Positions 25,601 to 36,369 of a stretch of DNA of 64,000 nucleotides are shown here, piece after piece. Both the position numbers and the translations under genes were made by a program. Origin of the DNA: Erythroxylum novogranatense (lineage: Eukaryota > Streptophyta > Magnoliopsida > Malpighiales > Erythroxylaceae). How positions within the stretch are numbered: the first letter of the stretch is position 1; every line of letters starts with the position of its first letter. Under the pieces are notes generated by a model. It worked only from the letters and a program-made list of their open reading frames with translations, was not told the origin of the DNA and did not search any database. The DNA lies in the NCBI GenBank assembly GCA_029891385.1, contig CM057234.1, forward strand, positions 25,840,350-25,904,349, read 5' to 3'.

Positions 25601-25882
25601 TGACTCTCGCTTGTCCCTGGAAACTTCTTCATGGTGAAGGACAAACTTTCTTCCCGACGTATTTTTCTCGAAAGGGATTGGAATAAATCAAGAACTTCGC
25701 CGTGATGAAGTCTTGGACTTTTACTGTAGCGTATTTTTCCTGAAGGGTCCTTGTGAGTGCTCTGTTCGTTTCACCACAACGAAACTCTCCGTTTGTTATG
25801 ACGAACCTATCCGGAGCCCAACATTTATGGTATCATAGCATTTTATGATTCTTGAGATGGACATCGAAAACGGGGTCCAACA
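22690..25882 (+). mobile_element. Solo LTR 2 (Ty3/gypsy-like, 3193 bp)
   Basis: It begins TGTAACATCCCGTTCCC and ends GGGGTCCAACA, with TAACC on both sides (22685-22689 and 25883-25887). The start is typical of large plant chromovirus-type (Tekay/Del-like) LTRs. It has no coding domain and no internal repeat, so it is a solo LTR. It lies two bases beyond the MULE target duplication and so inserted after the MULE. The CTCACCCCC / Y-tract / CAG module shared with the other LTRs is at 25160-25188. Repeated TTCACCGTGA/CATGGTGAAG-type motifs lie at 25555-25800. Confidence 0.88.
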
Positions 25883-27359
25883 TAACCTAAAGCCCAATTA
25901 AACTACCATTGCCACTAGCTTCTACCAACACCATCTTGGAGTCTTACCAACAACTCTAATATCATTAATTCCTTAATCTCCCTATCTGTTGAATGTAAAA
26001 CCACTGCCAATAATAACAATAACAATGAAATTATTCTAGTAACAAACCAGCCAATACATCAAATATGAAGCAAAATCCTACAAGTAAATGGGGGTTTAAC
26101 CTTTTACCACTTTCTAGAAAAAACAAAACCATATCAATAATGTAATTAAAGTGAAAGATAGATTCTCACAATAACTAATGAGACTAAAATTAAGAGGAGA
26201 TAAGATAACTCACTAGTTCATTAATTGAAGACGTGATGATTCTCTACTTTATTGAGAGATGTCAATGAATAGACGAGGATGATTGGCTTCACTAGTCCTA
26301 TTTTGATATGATGGGAAAGCATCTTCTTTAAGATTGCTTTATTGGACTGTGCATTGTCTTCTTTTTTCATAGTCAAAATGATATTATTTTATTACATAAA
26401 TATAAGATAAGGTTAGACTTTGAATCAAACTCAGGCTCCACCTATTAACTTTAAGTTGACCCATGCATTTTTTCCATGCCCAAAAGAAATCAATGAGTTT
26501 TAAGAGAACCCTCTACTATTTTGTTAGTGGTTAGAATTAGTAATGGGCTAGGTTAAGTATATGTCACATATAACCTAGGCACATCCCAAGGCTTGATCAG
26601 ACTTAGATCATATAACTTGAGTAAGCTCAATTAGGCTTTACCTAGCCTAAAGCTTGATTAAGTCAGGTCATATGTAGAAAGCTCGATCAATAAAAACTCC
26701 CACCCTTTAATGCTATAGTAAATGTACAAGTTAAATTGGTAGATTATTAAAAATCATTATGGGAACCAAATTAGAAAGATTTTTGGATGTAATAACTGAA
26801 ATAACCATCACTGAATCCATATTTCACTTCAAATTCATACTTACTTGTAAAGTAAACTAAACAAACAATAATTTCATAGAAGCCAAAACATATAGCAAAG
26901 CCTTATAAAAATGCTTGAAAGGATCAAAATATAAAACGAAAACAACAATCAATAAAAGTTTTGATTGATAAATTTCATAGTTTTATTATCCAATTCTTTT
27001 ATGACATCAAATTACAAATATCAAAAGAAACAAAGTGATTTACAAACAAAAGCTTGTCTATAATAATTCCATCTCAAATTTAGGTATCAACTACCACTAC
27101 CATAATAACATGAATAACTAAAAAGATTTACAATAAATGAAGATTTGTTATGCTCAAATAAATGATTAACATCACAAAAGAGAAAAAGAAAGAGAGAGAT
27201 TCTCTTGTGAAAGGAGTGTTTAGTCAATAGAGGTAGGTGTTAGGAATGGGACTAAGTTTGAAAGAAGATGAGAGATGATGACTCATACAGAGATCAAAGG
27301 CATAAAACTTGATATATAAGATAGAGCTAACATTGGCTACTTCACTGCATTTTTTTAGT
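25883..27359. other. AT-rich sequence without a recognised gene
   Basis: This is continuation of the host sequence of the MULE and solo LTR 2. At 26540-26690 repeated AGGCTT/CTAGG/CTTGATCA motifs suggest the subterminal region of a decayed DNA transposon, but I could not find a matching end. No open frame has a recognisable product. Confidence 0.4.
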
Positions 27360-27800
27360 TTTTTATAAGAAAAAATATCAATGACGTTGTTTTGTTAACG
27401 AATTTAGGAGCAAATATTAATGTAATATCTTACGTTATATTAAAAGGATTGGAGCTAGGTGAACGAGAACCCATTAGGAGAATGATATATCTTCCTAATA
27501 ATTTATTAAAAAATCTTAGATGTGATAAGGAGGGCGTAATGGAAAGAATTGATAAATTAATGTTTCCAACAGATTTTTGTATTTTGTATTTTAACAAGGA
27601 AGAAAAAATTCACTAATCCCTGATAAACCGTTCCTATTTACTATTGGTGCAATAATTAATGTTAAAAAAGGCAAATCAATAGGGTTATAAATAAAGAATT
27701 TGTGTTCTTCAATGATGAGATACCATTTATGCTATTAAAGATTAGGGAAAAGCTAATTCTTCCATAAGTTTGATCGTCTTTATGATTTAAAATGTTTTGG
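27360..27800 (+). pseudogene. Ty3/gypsy retropepsin (gag-pol protease) relic
   Basis: A 74-codon open segment (27392-27616) reads LTNLGANINVISYVILKGL then GVMERIDKLMFPTDFCILYF. This follows the plant gypsy protease pattern (DLGASINLMP...KLGLGE...GIVEDVLVKVDKFIFPVDFIVLD), with the catalytic Asp replaced by Asn in NLGAN. Downstream codons to about 27800 continue the domain with stops. It is the 3' continuation of the element whose gag relic is at 12290-12790. No reverse transcriptase, RNase H or integrase block follows; at 28483 the sequence passes straight to a polypurine-like tract and an LTR start. Confidence 0.75.
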
Positions 27801-28497
27801 AAAATAGACTGAGTTTGATGACTAATTCAAATTTAATTTGCTTCATAAATTTGGAGAACATATATTTGATTGACATCATAATGCTTTTTGCATAAATTAT
27901 GCATATATTGAGTAAATATGACTTCTTTTAAACCTCTTTGTTACACCATATATAAAATGATAATAATGTGTGAATGATTGAGCATTAAATAATTTAACTT
28001 CATTGTCTTTATACTAATAAAAATGGTGAAATTAATGTGTGGTGCTAGTAATCATTTGAGACAGTGACCTAGTTGAGTAATTCAGAGTATTTATGACAAG
28101 GTAAATACTCTCACGCCAAAAGGCTAGGTGATTTTTCAAATAAACTTTAAACGATATTTTTATTTAAATTTGATGTTTTATTTCATTATAATAAGTTGTA
28201 TAATCATGTTTAAAATTTGAATCATTTTTCTCATGCATCTTATTTTATGCATGAAGTCGAATTTTGTGAATTGAGTTTAAGTTTTAAGAATTGTGAATTG
28301 AATTGAGTTAATTTATGAGTTGATATAAATAGCCAGGTGTCTTACAATTTGATGACCTCTACAATTAAAGGAGTGATGGTGAATCTTAATCGACATGTTT
28401 GGTTTATTTAATACTTTTTAGAATTGCCTCTTGTTTGAGTTACGATAATAAAATTGATTTGCTTGAGGACAAACAAATGCTTAAGTGTGAGAGAATT

Positions 28498-28737
28498 TGA
28501 TATGTGCTAAACAAAATTTATTTTCAGCATGATTTTCAGAGCATTGTGCCTGTATATTGGGTACTTTCATAGGATTTGATGCTTAAAATGATTTATATTT
28601 TATTTTAGGTCTCATTTTAGCCTCTTAAAGGAAAAAGGGATGAATTTAGAGAAGATTTGAGTTAATTTACAATAAACTTAGAGAAGATTTGAATCAACTT
28701 ACCTCATAAAGATTTAGCCTAAGCCTTTTTCTTTTTC

Positions 28738-28771
<34 letters not shown>

Positions 28772-28910
28772 TTTAGTTTAGTTTAGTTTATTTTATTTAC
28801 TTATTTATTTATTCTTGTTTGTATTTATTGTGTTATTTAGTTTATTACTTATTTTATTTATTAAGTATATATATATTTTATTTATTATTTATTATTATAT
28901 ATTTTTTGGT
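28498..28910 (+). repeat. Start of the gypsy 3' LTR (Athila/Tat-like), after a polypurine-like tract
   Basis: TTGCTTGAGGACAAACAAAT then AAGTGTGAGAGAATT (28483-28497) is the conserved end of the internal region in plant Athila/Tat-like elements. TGATATGTGC at 28498 then opens the LTR. The LTR is interrupted by a SINE (28911) and solo LTR 3 (29140-33759). An Athila-like segment at 34160-34600 may be its continuation. Positions 27801-28482 upstream hold no recognised gene. Confidence 0.5.
28741..28769. repeat. (ATT)n microsatellite
   Basis: About ten ATT units, followed by a TTTAGT/TTTATT-rich stretch to 28915. Confidence 0.9.
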
Positions 28911-29021
28911 GGATCATTCAGAAACAGTCTCTCTATTAGTTAGGGTAAGACTGTGTACTATTCGACCTCTCCAAACCTTGCGTATCATCATAATTTTTAA
29001 TAGGTTGTTGTAGTTGTTGAA
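28911..29021 (+). mobile_element. SINE 3' part, TS-like (TTG-tailed)
   Basis: Reads CAGTCTCTCTATTAGTTAGG, then GTAAGACTGTGTACTATTCG, then CCTCTCCAAACC and a TAGGTTGTTGTAGTTGTTG tail. This follows the 3' half of the plant TS-type SINE (CAGCCTCTCTACC...GGGGTAAGGTCTGCGTACA...CCTCCCCAGACC...GTTGTTGTTG). The tRNA-like 5' part is missing. A second copy is at 57380-57495. Confidence 0.72.
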
Positions 29022-31638
29022 AAGAAGATCCAAAACACAATAGTAACATGGTAACATATTATTGTCTAGGTTCAAACATTCCTTATTTTGTTTCTCAAGA
29101 AGATTGTTACCCAAATAGCATAGCATCAATATGCCCCCGTGTTGGAACCCGATCCTAAGGCCGGATCCCAACCGGAAAAGCGGATAACGGAAATCGAAAC
29201 AAACGTAAACAAAATCCAAAGCGATGGACGAAAACGCGAAATCAAGAGCGAAGCGAATATGATCGAATACAAATGAAATCGAACGTAAATGCGGAAACAT
29301 ATACGAAGCGATTTTGAATCGGATTATCGAATAACAAACCAGCGAAACAGATACATATTGAATTCAATTGGGAATCAAAACATACAAATGAAAAGAAATC
29401 GAATAGCATTACAAGTGTCCGACATCTGGGAAAAATTATCTTAAGGAAGCGTTGCGTTGGATACCTTATACTTGACCTATACGAACCGATATAAATTTTT
29501 TTTCTTTTTCTTATATCCGTTTTTATGCTTTCTTAGGCATGCTTTTCATCTATCATACTTGGAAACTTATCTTTAACCTCATACTAATCTCAAATTACTT
29601 GATTCTTCTTATTCATCATAATCTTATTCTATACAATAACAATCTCATACTCATGTCAATAAATCCATAAATTCATACACAATTTTACTTATTCATATAC
29701 TACCATATAAAAATCCGACAGCATAACGACTGCACTTTCAATAACCCAAACTTGCAAATAACTTAAATACACTTCTATATATATATACCACAATCAATTA
29801 TCAAAGTCATCGGACCACCCGTCCGGAATCCAAAACACAAACATACTCAAGTTCATATACAAAACATAATCCAATCCAATCTCAATCCAATCATATCATA
29901 TCATATACTCATAACATCACAAGTTACATTCCATAGCCCTACATATGGTTTATATCTCCAAGCCATACATAACTTCATCATTTAGATACAACATACACAT
30001 CTTACTCAAATCTATACAATTTTATAATTCTCATACATCCTGAAATAAAATGCTTGTAATACATTTATGGCAATTTAAGCCATATCCAAGACCTATACAA
30101 AAATCAATATCAAACTCTACTTTATACAAAACACACGCTGTACAAAACGAACATAAAATCTTGACATGCTTTCATCCAATCTCCCGCTCGAATACCTGAA
30201 GATGGGGATGAAAGGGGGGGAGGGGGTGAGCTAGAGAGCTCGTGGATAATATGCTTATAAGTTGAAAAATAAGCAAAAACTATTTCTCAAAACTTTGCCA
30301 TCTTATAAAGGATTTCATAGTAGAAACTTCATCAAGTGTTTATTTCACAAACTCTTCAACTTTTCTAAACATTTATACCCAAATGCCAAAACTGCCACAG
30401 TTGAAACCTCACTTTCTTATTCCCGTAAAACTCAAAATTTTCTTTTCACAAAGCAAGAACAATTTCAAAGATTTGAATGCATCACATTTCAAGCAACATC
30501 AAAATCCTATAACACATCATAATGGTTTGGCAAGTCCATACACATGATGACTACACAATTCCATAAAATGGCCTTGTGTAGTCGTACACATCAAAGGAGT
30601 CTAAAAGGAACTCCGTGTCACTTCATGGGCAAAGGGAGAAGCCTTTTCTTGGGTCGGCGTGCGTGGCGGTTCTTGAGGGACTATGCGAACCCACATAACA
30701 TGTAATTTATGCATTGAAAAATACTTTGCCCAAATGACACATTTTTTAAAACTTGATTTCATGAGCATGACATATATATGCATTTCTAGCATTACTTCAC
30801 AATTTGCAAACCATAATTCACATAACAATTTTCAATTATTCCAAAACAAAGAATGCATACTTTAGACAATTGCAAATCATTTAAAAATCATGTCACACAA
30901 GTTCACATATTAAAATTTCAATCAATTAAACATAATGAACTCAAACGAGTATTTCAACTTTATTAAATCATTCAAAATCCATTTAATGAACAATTTAAAT
31001 CATTTATAAAAATTGTCCGAAAACAATTAAAGGAATTTCTTAAATCATTTGGGAATAATCAACTTAACAATTCATAATCTTTCCAAAATCAATTGTAAAA
31101 CAATAGCTTAGAAACATGATCACTTTCTTGATTTTTCCAAAACTTACAAATAGCTTAAAATTTGAAAAACAAACATATTACCCACCTTAAATTCCATGCC
31201 ATAATCTTGTCCAATGCTTCAATTTGATCTTTACTTCTCTCTCTCTTCCAACTTAAAATTACCTAAGCCATAATCAACCAAATCTAATATCATAACCATC
31301 ATACTTCTCAAAATTGATTCCATAATTTACAAACCCATATCAATCTTAAGCCAAAACAACCAAAAGCTCAAGAAAATCTCAAAGCTCACAAGGTTCTCTT
31401 ACCTTTTTCTTTCTCTATTTTTGACATTGCTTGGCTCAAGATGAAGCTCTCTTCATCCTCCATGTTTTTCCCTTCTTGATCCACTTGAAAATCACCCTTG
31501 AAGCCCTTGAAAAATCCAGCCCTAACTCTTCTCTCCTTTTCTCTCTTCTTCTTCACAACAATCTCTTTTCTCTCTTCTCTCTTTGTTCTTTCTTCTATAA
31601 ATTTCGTGGCTTTCTCTTCTCCACACAACAGCCAGCCC

Positions 31639-31649
31639 ATTTATATAGT
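31639..31649 (-). promoter_or_regulatory. Probable TATA box of the LTR 3 promoter
   Basis: Read on the minus strand: CTATATAAATG, followed 30-100 bp downstream by a purine-rich GAGAAGAGAAAG leader. This is the expected layout of an LTR U3/R boundary. Inferred from sequence only. Confidence 0.5.
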
Positions 31650-32843
31650 GCCATGTTATTAATGAGGGCTAAAAGTCCAATTTGCCCTTGTACTTAAGCC
31701 TAAAGTCTCAACTCTTTAAGTTAACTACCAAAACTGCCCCTGAACTTTACTTTTAAATCATGCTACTTTAGGACATTATTCTCACATCAAAAAGAAGTAA
31801 TTTGCTAAAACTTCCTTCTAGAAAGTTGTTCCTCTTTGTCTTAATTTCATAATGCCACCAAAATCATTCAAGTTGGAGCACTACATCAAAAGTTATAGTC
31901 CAAACATGTCGAACATATCATCTGCTAACACATTTTCTAGCACATTCTTTCCATACAAAAATTTACCTTCTTAAGGACCAAATTGAAACTTGATTCCTTC
32001 ACAACAATTGTAGTCCTATTTTTCTAGTTTTATCCAAATCAAATATCACCTCATTTTGATAACTATAGCAAAAGTTATGGCCAAAATACTTTTATATGCT
32101 CCTAGTCCAAGACTGAACACTAATCCAAACTTCAATTCACAAATTTAAAGTCTTAGGGGCTAAATTGAAATTTAATTTCTTCATATGATTTGTAGCCCCA
32201 TATCTTAATTTTATTTTGCCTCAAACATCGCTTCAATCGGATCTCCACAGATCCTGAATTTCTCAAAATACCGAACTATGTTCGTAAAATTTCTTGACTC
32301 ATTTTGATTTAAACAATCTTCCTCAATTAAGACTCTAAAAATCACAATTTTCACATAAAATGAAATTCATTGTCTTAGGAATCCAACGCTTCAAGAACCA
32401 AGTCAATCGGATGTCGGACGGAAAAGATATAAGCAAAAGATTTGACAAGGTCGGATGAGGAAGGAAAAATTGCAAGATCGGAAGGAAACAAATCATTCCG
32501 ATTATCATAAGATTCAATCAAACTCTTTCAATTCAACTCCAATTGATACAAATTTTCATGGAGAGAAGGATACATGTCTTAGGAATTCAGTGCTTCAAGA
32601 ATCACCTCAATCTGAGGTCGGATGAGTGAGTTATGAACAAAATAATTCAACATGTTCAAACCTTAAATCGATTTGAAACTCTTTTGGAGCAAACGCCATA
32701 ACTTTCAATATAGAGATCTGATTGATTTCTTTATTGGACCATTAAAAAGTAGACTTCTAGATCTACAACTCTTATGAGACCACAAAATCAAAATCGGCCT
32801 CCAAAAGTGTCAAAAATCACCATTTTCACAAGCTGACCTGTGA

Positions 32844-33026
32844 ATGTCCGTTTAACGGACATGCATGTCCGTTTAACGGACATTCACGGCCCAAAATGCA
32901 CCAAACCATCCGAGTAAGTCCGTTTAACAGACATCCATGTCCGTCTAACGGACATAGGCATAGCAAAGGTTCCTTTTGACCCGAGAAGGTCCGTTTAATA
33001 GACTCCCATGTCCGTTTAACGGACAT
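32844..33026. repeat. Three ~71-bp tandem units, each with a pair of GTCCGTTTAACGGAC palindromes
   Basis: The 19-base perfect palindrome ATGTCCGTTTAACGGACAT occurs at 32844, 32865 and 33008. Near copies are at 32916, 32937 and 32987. The GTCC of the first palindrome of each pair is at 32846, 32918 and 32989, and of the second at 32867, 32939 and 33010. So the pairs repeat every 71-72 bp, and the two palindromes of a pair are 21 bp apart. The array lies in the U3 side of solo LTR 3. Confidence 0.92.
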
Positions 33027-33764
33027 GCGTTTCCCAAAACCTCTTCACCCCTTTCCAAAGCTTCTCACATCCAAACTAACATCATATACACTTATAATCT
33101 TCACATATTTACTTATTCAAATGCCTAACTCTTCATAATAATCGAAACAACTAATTCAAATCACAATCTTCTCAAAACTCAACTAAATTGGTTCTTCAAA
33201 ACCACAAATCTCAAACATGTCATCAAAGCTGTCACTAACGTAAATCTTATATAACATCATAACTTGTATCAACTATAACTCTTAATTCTGATATCGAAAA
33301 CTTGTACATGTAGTCTCGTTGGAAAGATAAAAGAATAAGCTACAACTTCAAAGAAGGCAACTTTGGCCAATTCTATTTCAATCATTCCCTAATTTTCCTT
33401 AAATCAGCATACATATTTTTATCCACATGCAAAACTCAACATTCATGCCAACCTCACTTTCTTAATTGCACAACATTTATAACAATTCAACTATCATTTG
33501 GAATTTATCCAAATCTCAGCCTCAATTCATATGATTTCTTACATTTAATAGCATTATGCCATTCACCAAGTTCCCCCTTGCTTTTGCATAAGATCTCACA
33601 TATATCACTATAGTTCTTACTTAAGGTTCCTCAACTCACCATCCATACATAATTCACATTTCAATATCATACTCATCTATAACAAAAAGTATATACAAAA
33701 ATACTCATTTACTTTCATTTTCATATTTCTAATTTCCACTCAAAGTTCGGGGTCCAACACCCCG

Positions 33765-34159
33765 TATTTAGGTTGTGTTTAAAGTTGATGCATTTTATTT
33801 CTTTAAGTGCCTATAATATACCCTCGATTTAACTCATGTTCACTAATATAGTGGTAGCACAGGCCCATGTTCATTTCAGCATTAGAGGTAATTTTTATGT
33901 AAAAATTATAAAAAAAGTTAGGTTAAGTAACATAGAGCTCAACATGTTCCCGTGTTGGGAATGTGTTCAATTAAAAACTTAAGGTTCCACATGTTTAAAA
34001 GAAAGTTGGCTAGAAACAAATAAGGAAGCTTTTGAGAGATCAATTTTAGAAGCAAGATAATTCATTAGAAGCCAACAAAAGTAGTTAAAGATCAAGATAA
34101 AGGCAATCTTGGGGAAAAGAACAACAAAAAACTCAATAAGAACTTAAAAATTCAAGAGT
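33765..34159. other. AT-rich sequence, no gene seen
   Basis: This is host sequence continuing after solo LTR 3. It may be the middle of the interrupted gypsy LTR, but I see no decisive motif. Confidence 0.35.
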
Positions 34160-34600
34160 TATGAGTATATATTCTTTGTCTTTTATTCTATCGTATTTTT
34201 GTATGGATTTTCCTAGTTTTATCATAATCTAATTGAGATAAATATCTAAGTAGGATGGACCTTAGGATTTAGTGTTTTGAATTTATGATTTGATTTAATG
34301 AAATTTCTAGTTTTTTAAAATATGTTCATGTGCTTATATTGCATTAAATCGAAAGAATGAGAGCTGAAGATTTAATAATTAGATCCATACATTAAGACCA
34401 AGAGATGATTTGTATATTTAGATGATAACATAAATGATGAGAGTCACATAGGTTGCTTAAGAGAGAAGTATATGATCTTTTTGGCTTTGGGTAAAACCTA
34501 TCATAAGAATTTATGAAACGAATTAGTATGTTCTTAGGTTGTTTTGATTAGAAGGAGATTTGATCAATTCAATTTAGGAAATAAGAAAAATTCAATTTAG
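34160..34600 (+). repeat. Athila/Tat-like LTR fragment
   Basis: Non-coding. It resembles the 3' part of plant Athila/Tat LTRs (TCTAATTGAGATAAATATCT, ACATTAAGACCAAGAGATGA, GATAACATAAATGATGAGAG). It may be the end of the LTR that starts at 28498, displaced by solo LTR 3. Assigned by resemblance only. Positions 34601-34807 are unassigned. Confidence 0.35.
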
Positions 34601-34807
34601 GAAATAAGAAATGTATTGCTTGAGAGAAAATATAGTTATAACTTATAGCTTACAAATTCTTACCAGTTTAAAAACTAGAATTGATAATTTAATCAAAGTA
34701 AAGTCAAAGCATAGAGAAGTTATAGGAAAAATCTTACTTGAATATAGTTTACTCAGGGTTGTTTTAACCCTAATCATTGCTTCAATTGGTGCTCTAGAAT
34801 GTTTTAG

Positions 34808-36195
34808 ACCAATGGAAGGTTCCAATTGATTTCTTGATGATAACAGAATATAATTACTACTAATGAGTTTATTATTTTTAATGAAAAGAAATATAAGAAC
34901 AAGATGTAGCCATAAACTTAATAGGATAAATTAAAAAGTTGATAAAAAATAGTTGAAGTTTGTAATTGTCAAAGTGAAGATCAAGCCAAGAACAAAAGAT
35001 GATCAAGGTGCTTCAAGGCCATTCTATATTTTTTAATGTCAATTGTAATCTCATTTTATTTCTTCGGTAATATTAAAGGCTTAGCATGCATAAATATTTG
35101 ATCTTACCTTATTGTTTAAGTTCTTTCATTCATTAAGAAGCATTAGAACTTTTAATTTTAAAAGAAAAATCTTTTGATCTTTCAAATACTCTTAAGGGAT
35201 TGGTCGGTCAATATAGGTTAATAGTCAACCAATATAAGTTAAATGTGTAATAGGAGAGTTTATTGACATATTAGTAAACCAATATGGTGATATGGTCAAT
35301 CATTGTCCTTTCACGGGACATATTAGTCAACTACTATAGTTGATTATCTACCCATATGTAATGCGTAGTAGATTTTATGTATTGGATGCATATTGATTAG
35401 CCAATATGACTTTGTGGTTGACCAATATAGGTTAAACTTATAATAAGGTTGTTTGTTGATATATTAGTCAACTAATGTAGTGGTGTGATCATCCAAAGTC
35501 CCTTTGGGGGACACATTGGTCGACTAATATGCCCCAATGTTTGATCAATGAATTAATAGTTACTGAATCTATGCATTCAATACATATTGATTAACTAATG
35601 TGCTACACTAGTTGACTAGTACTCTATAAACTGTTATTATAATGACCAATTTTTGGCTGTAATGGTTAGAAAGGGTCACAAAATCAAATCAATACATGTT
35701 TTCTCATTGTTTCTTACATAAAACGTCATTTTGTTTCTCATATACACATTTCTAACTGTTTATCAAACATTTGAGTACCATTTTCTCATATTTATATGAT
35801 TAAGCCTCTTTGGTATTATCAAAGTGATAAAATGAGATATTTTGAGTTATAAAATTTTGTTAGGCATGTTTACATATTGGACTTAAGGATGTTTCAAGTA
35901 GCACTGAGGTTCCTCTTTATTATGTAAAAAGATTGTAAAAGGATTCCTCTTTGTCGAAAAAGATCATACAAATGTTACACTTCGCCTTAAAAGAAGAGTT
36001 ATAGTAAACTTTCAGGAAGAGTTTTAGGAGTGAACATGGGCAAAGGTTTGCTGAACCACTATAAATTGGTTTGTGTTTCTTTTCCCTTACCTTTTTTACA
36101 TTATTGCCTAAGTATGTTACTGAAATGTGCTCGTTGACATACAAAGTTAGTAACATTTTGTTTAAAATAAATTAACGCCCAATTCATTCCCTTAC
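34808..36195 (+). repeat. 5' LTR of copia element A
   Basis: About 1.39 kb. Positions 35200-35640 contain repeated TTGGTC(A/G)AC-type palindromic motifs (for example TTGACCAATAT, AGTCAACTA, TTGGTCGACTAATATG), mostly in pairs about 20 bp apart. The 3' part (35880-36110) resembles 55330-55500 of element B. Confidence 0.65.
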
Positions 36196-36369
36196 TAGAA
36201 AGTGGTATTATAGAGGGTTTATTAAGTTAACATTTCAAAAAAATCTTATAGAAAAGATCTTAATAGCATATTTTGGAACCTCATTATTTTCATTCAACCA
36301 AGAGGGGCAAAACTTTAATAGATGCCGCCTTTTTTTTGTAGAAATGATAAATCTCTATTAGAAAATAAG

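Larger units (their letters stand above)
29140..33759 (-). mobile_element. Solo LTR 3 (Ty3/gypsy-like, 4620 bp)
   Basis: It begins TGTTGGAACCCG and ends CGGGGTCCAACA, with CCCCG on both sides (29135-29139 and 33760-33764). It is the longest of the four solo LTRs and shares modules with LTR 1 (GGGTGAGCT segment at 30193-30232; the stem at 30549-30583; AAAGGGAGAAGCC at 30628), so it is the same broad family in the same orientation. A TATA-like TATATAAATG on the minus strand (31639-31649) followed by a purine-rich stretch marks the likely transcription start. A palindrome array is at 32844-33026. No coding domain was found. Minus-strand frames such as 31386-31640 are low-complexity and not genes. 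Confidence 0.87.

Noticed and set aside
26540..26700. Subterminal repeats of another DNA transposon, possibly pairing with 13045-13180
   Set aside because: The similar motifs are in direct, not inverted, orientation and no target duplication could be matched.
31386..31640. 84-codon Lys/Glu-rich minus-strand frame
   Set aside because: Purine-rich low-complexity sequence downstream of the LTR 3 TATA-like box; no protein similarity.
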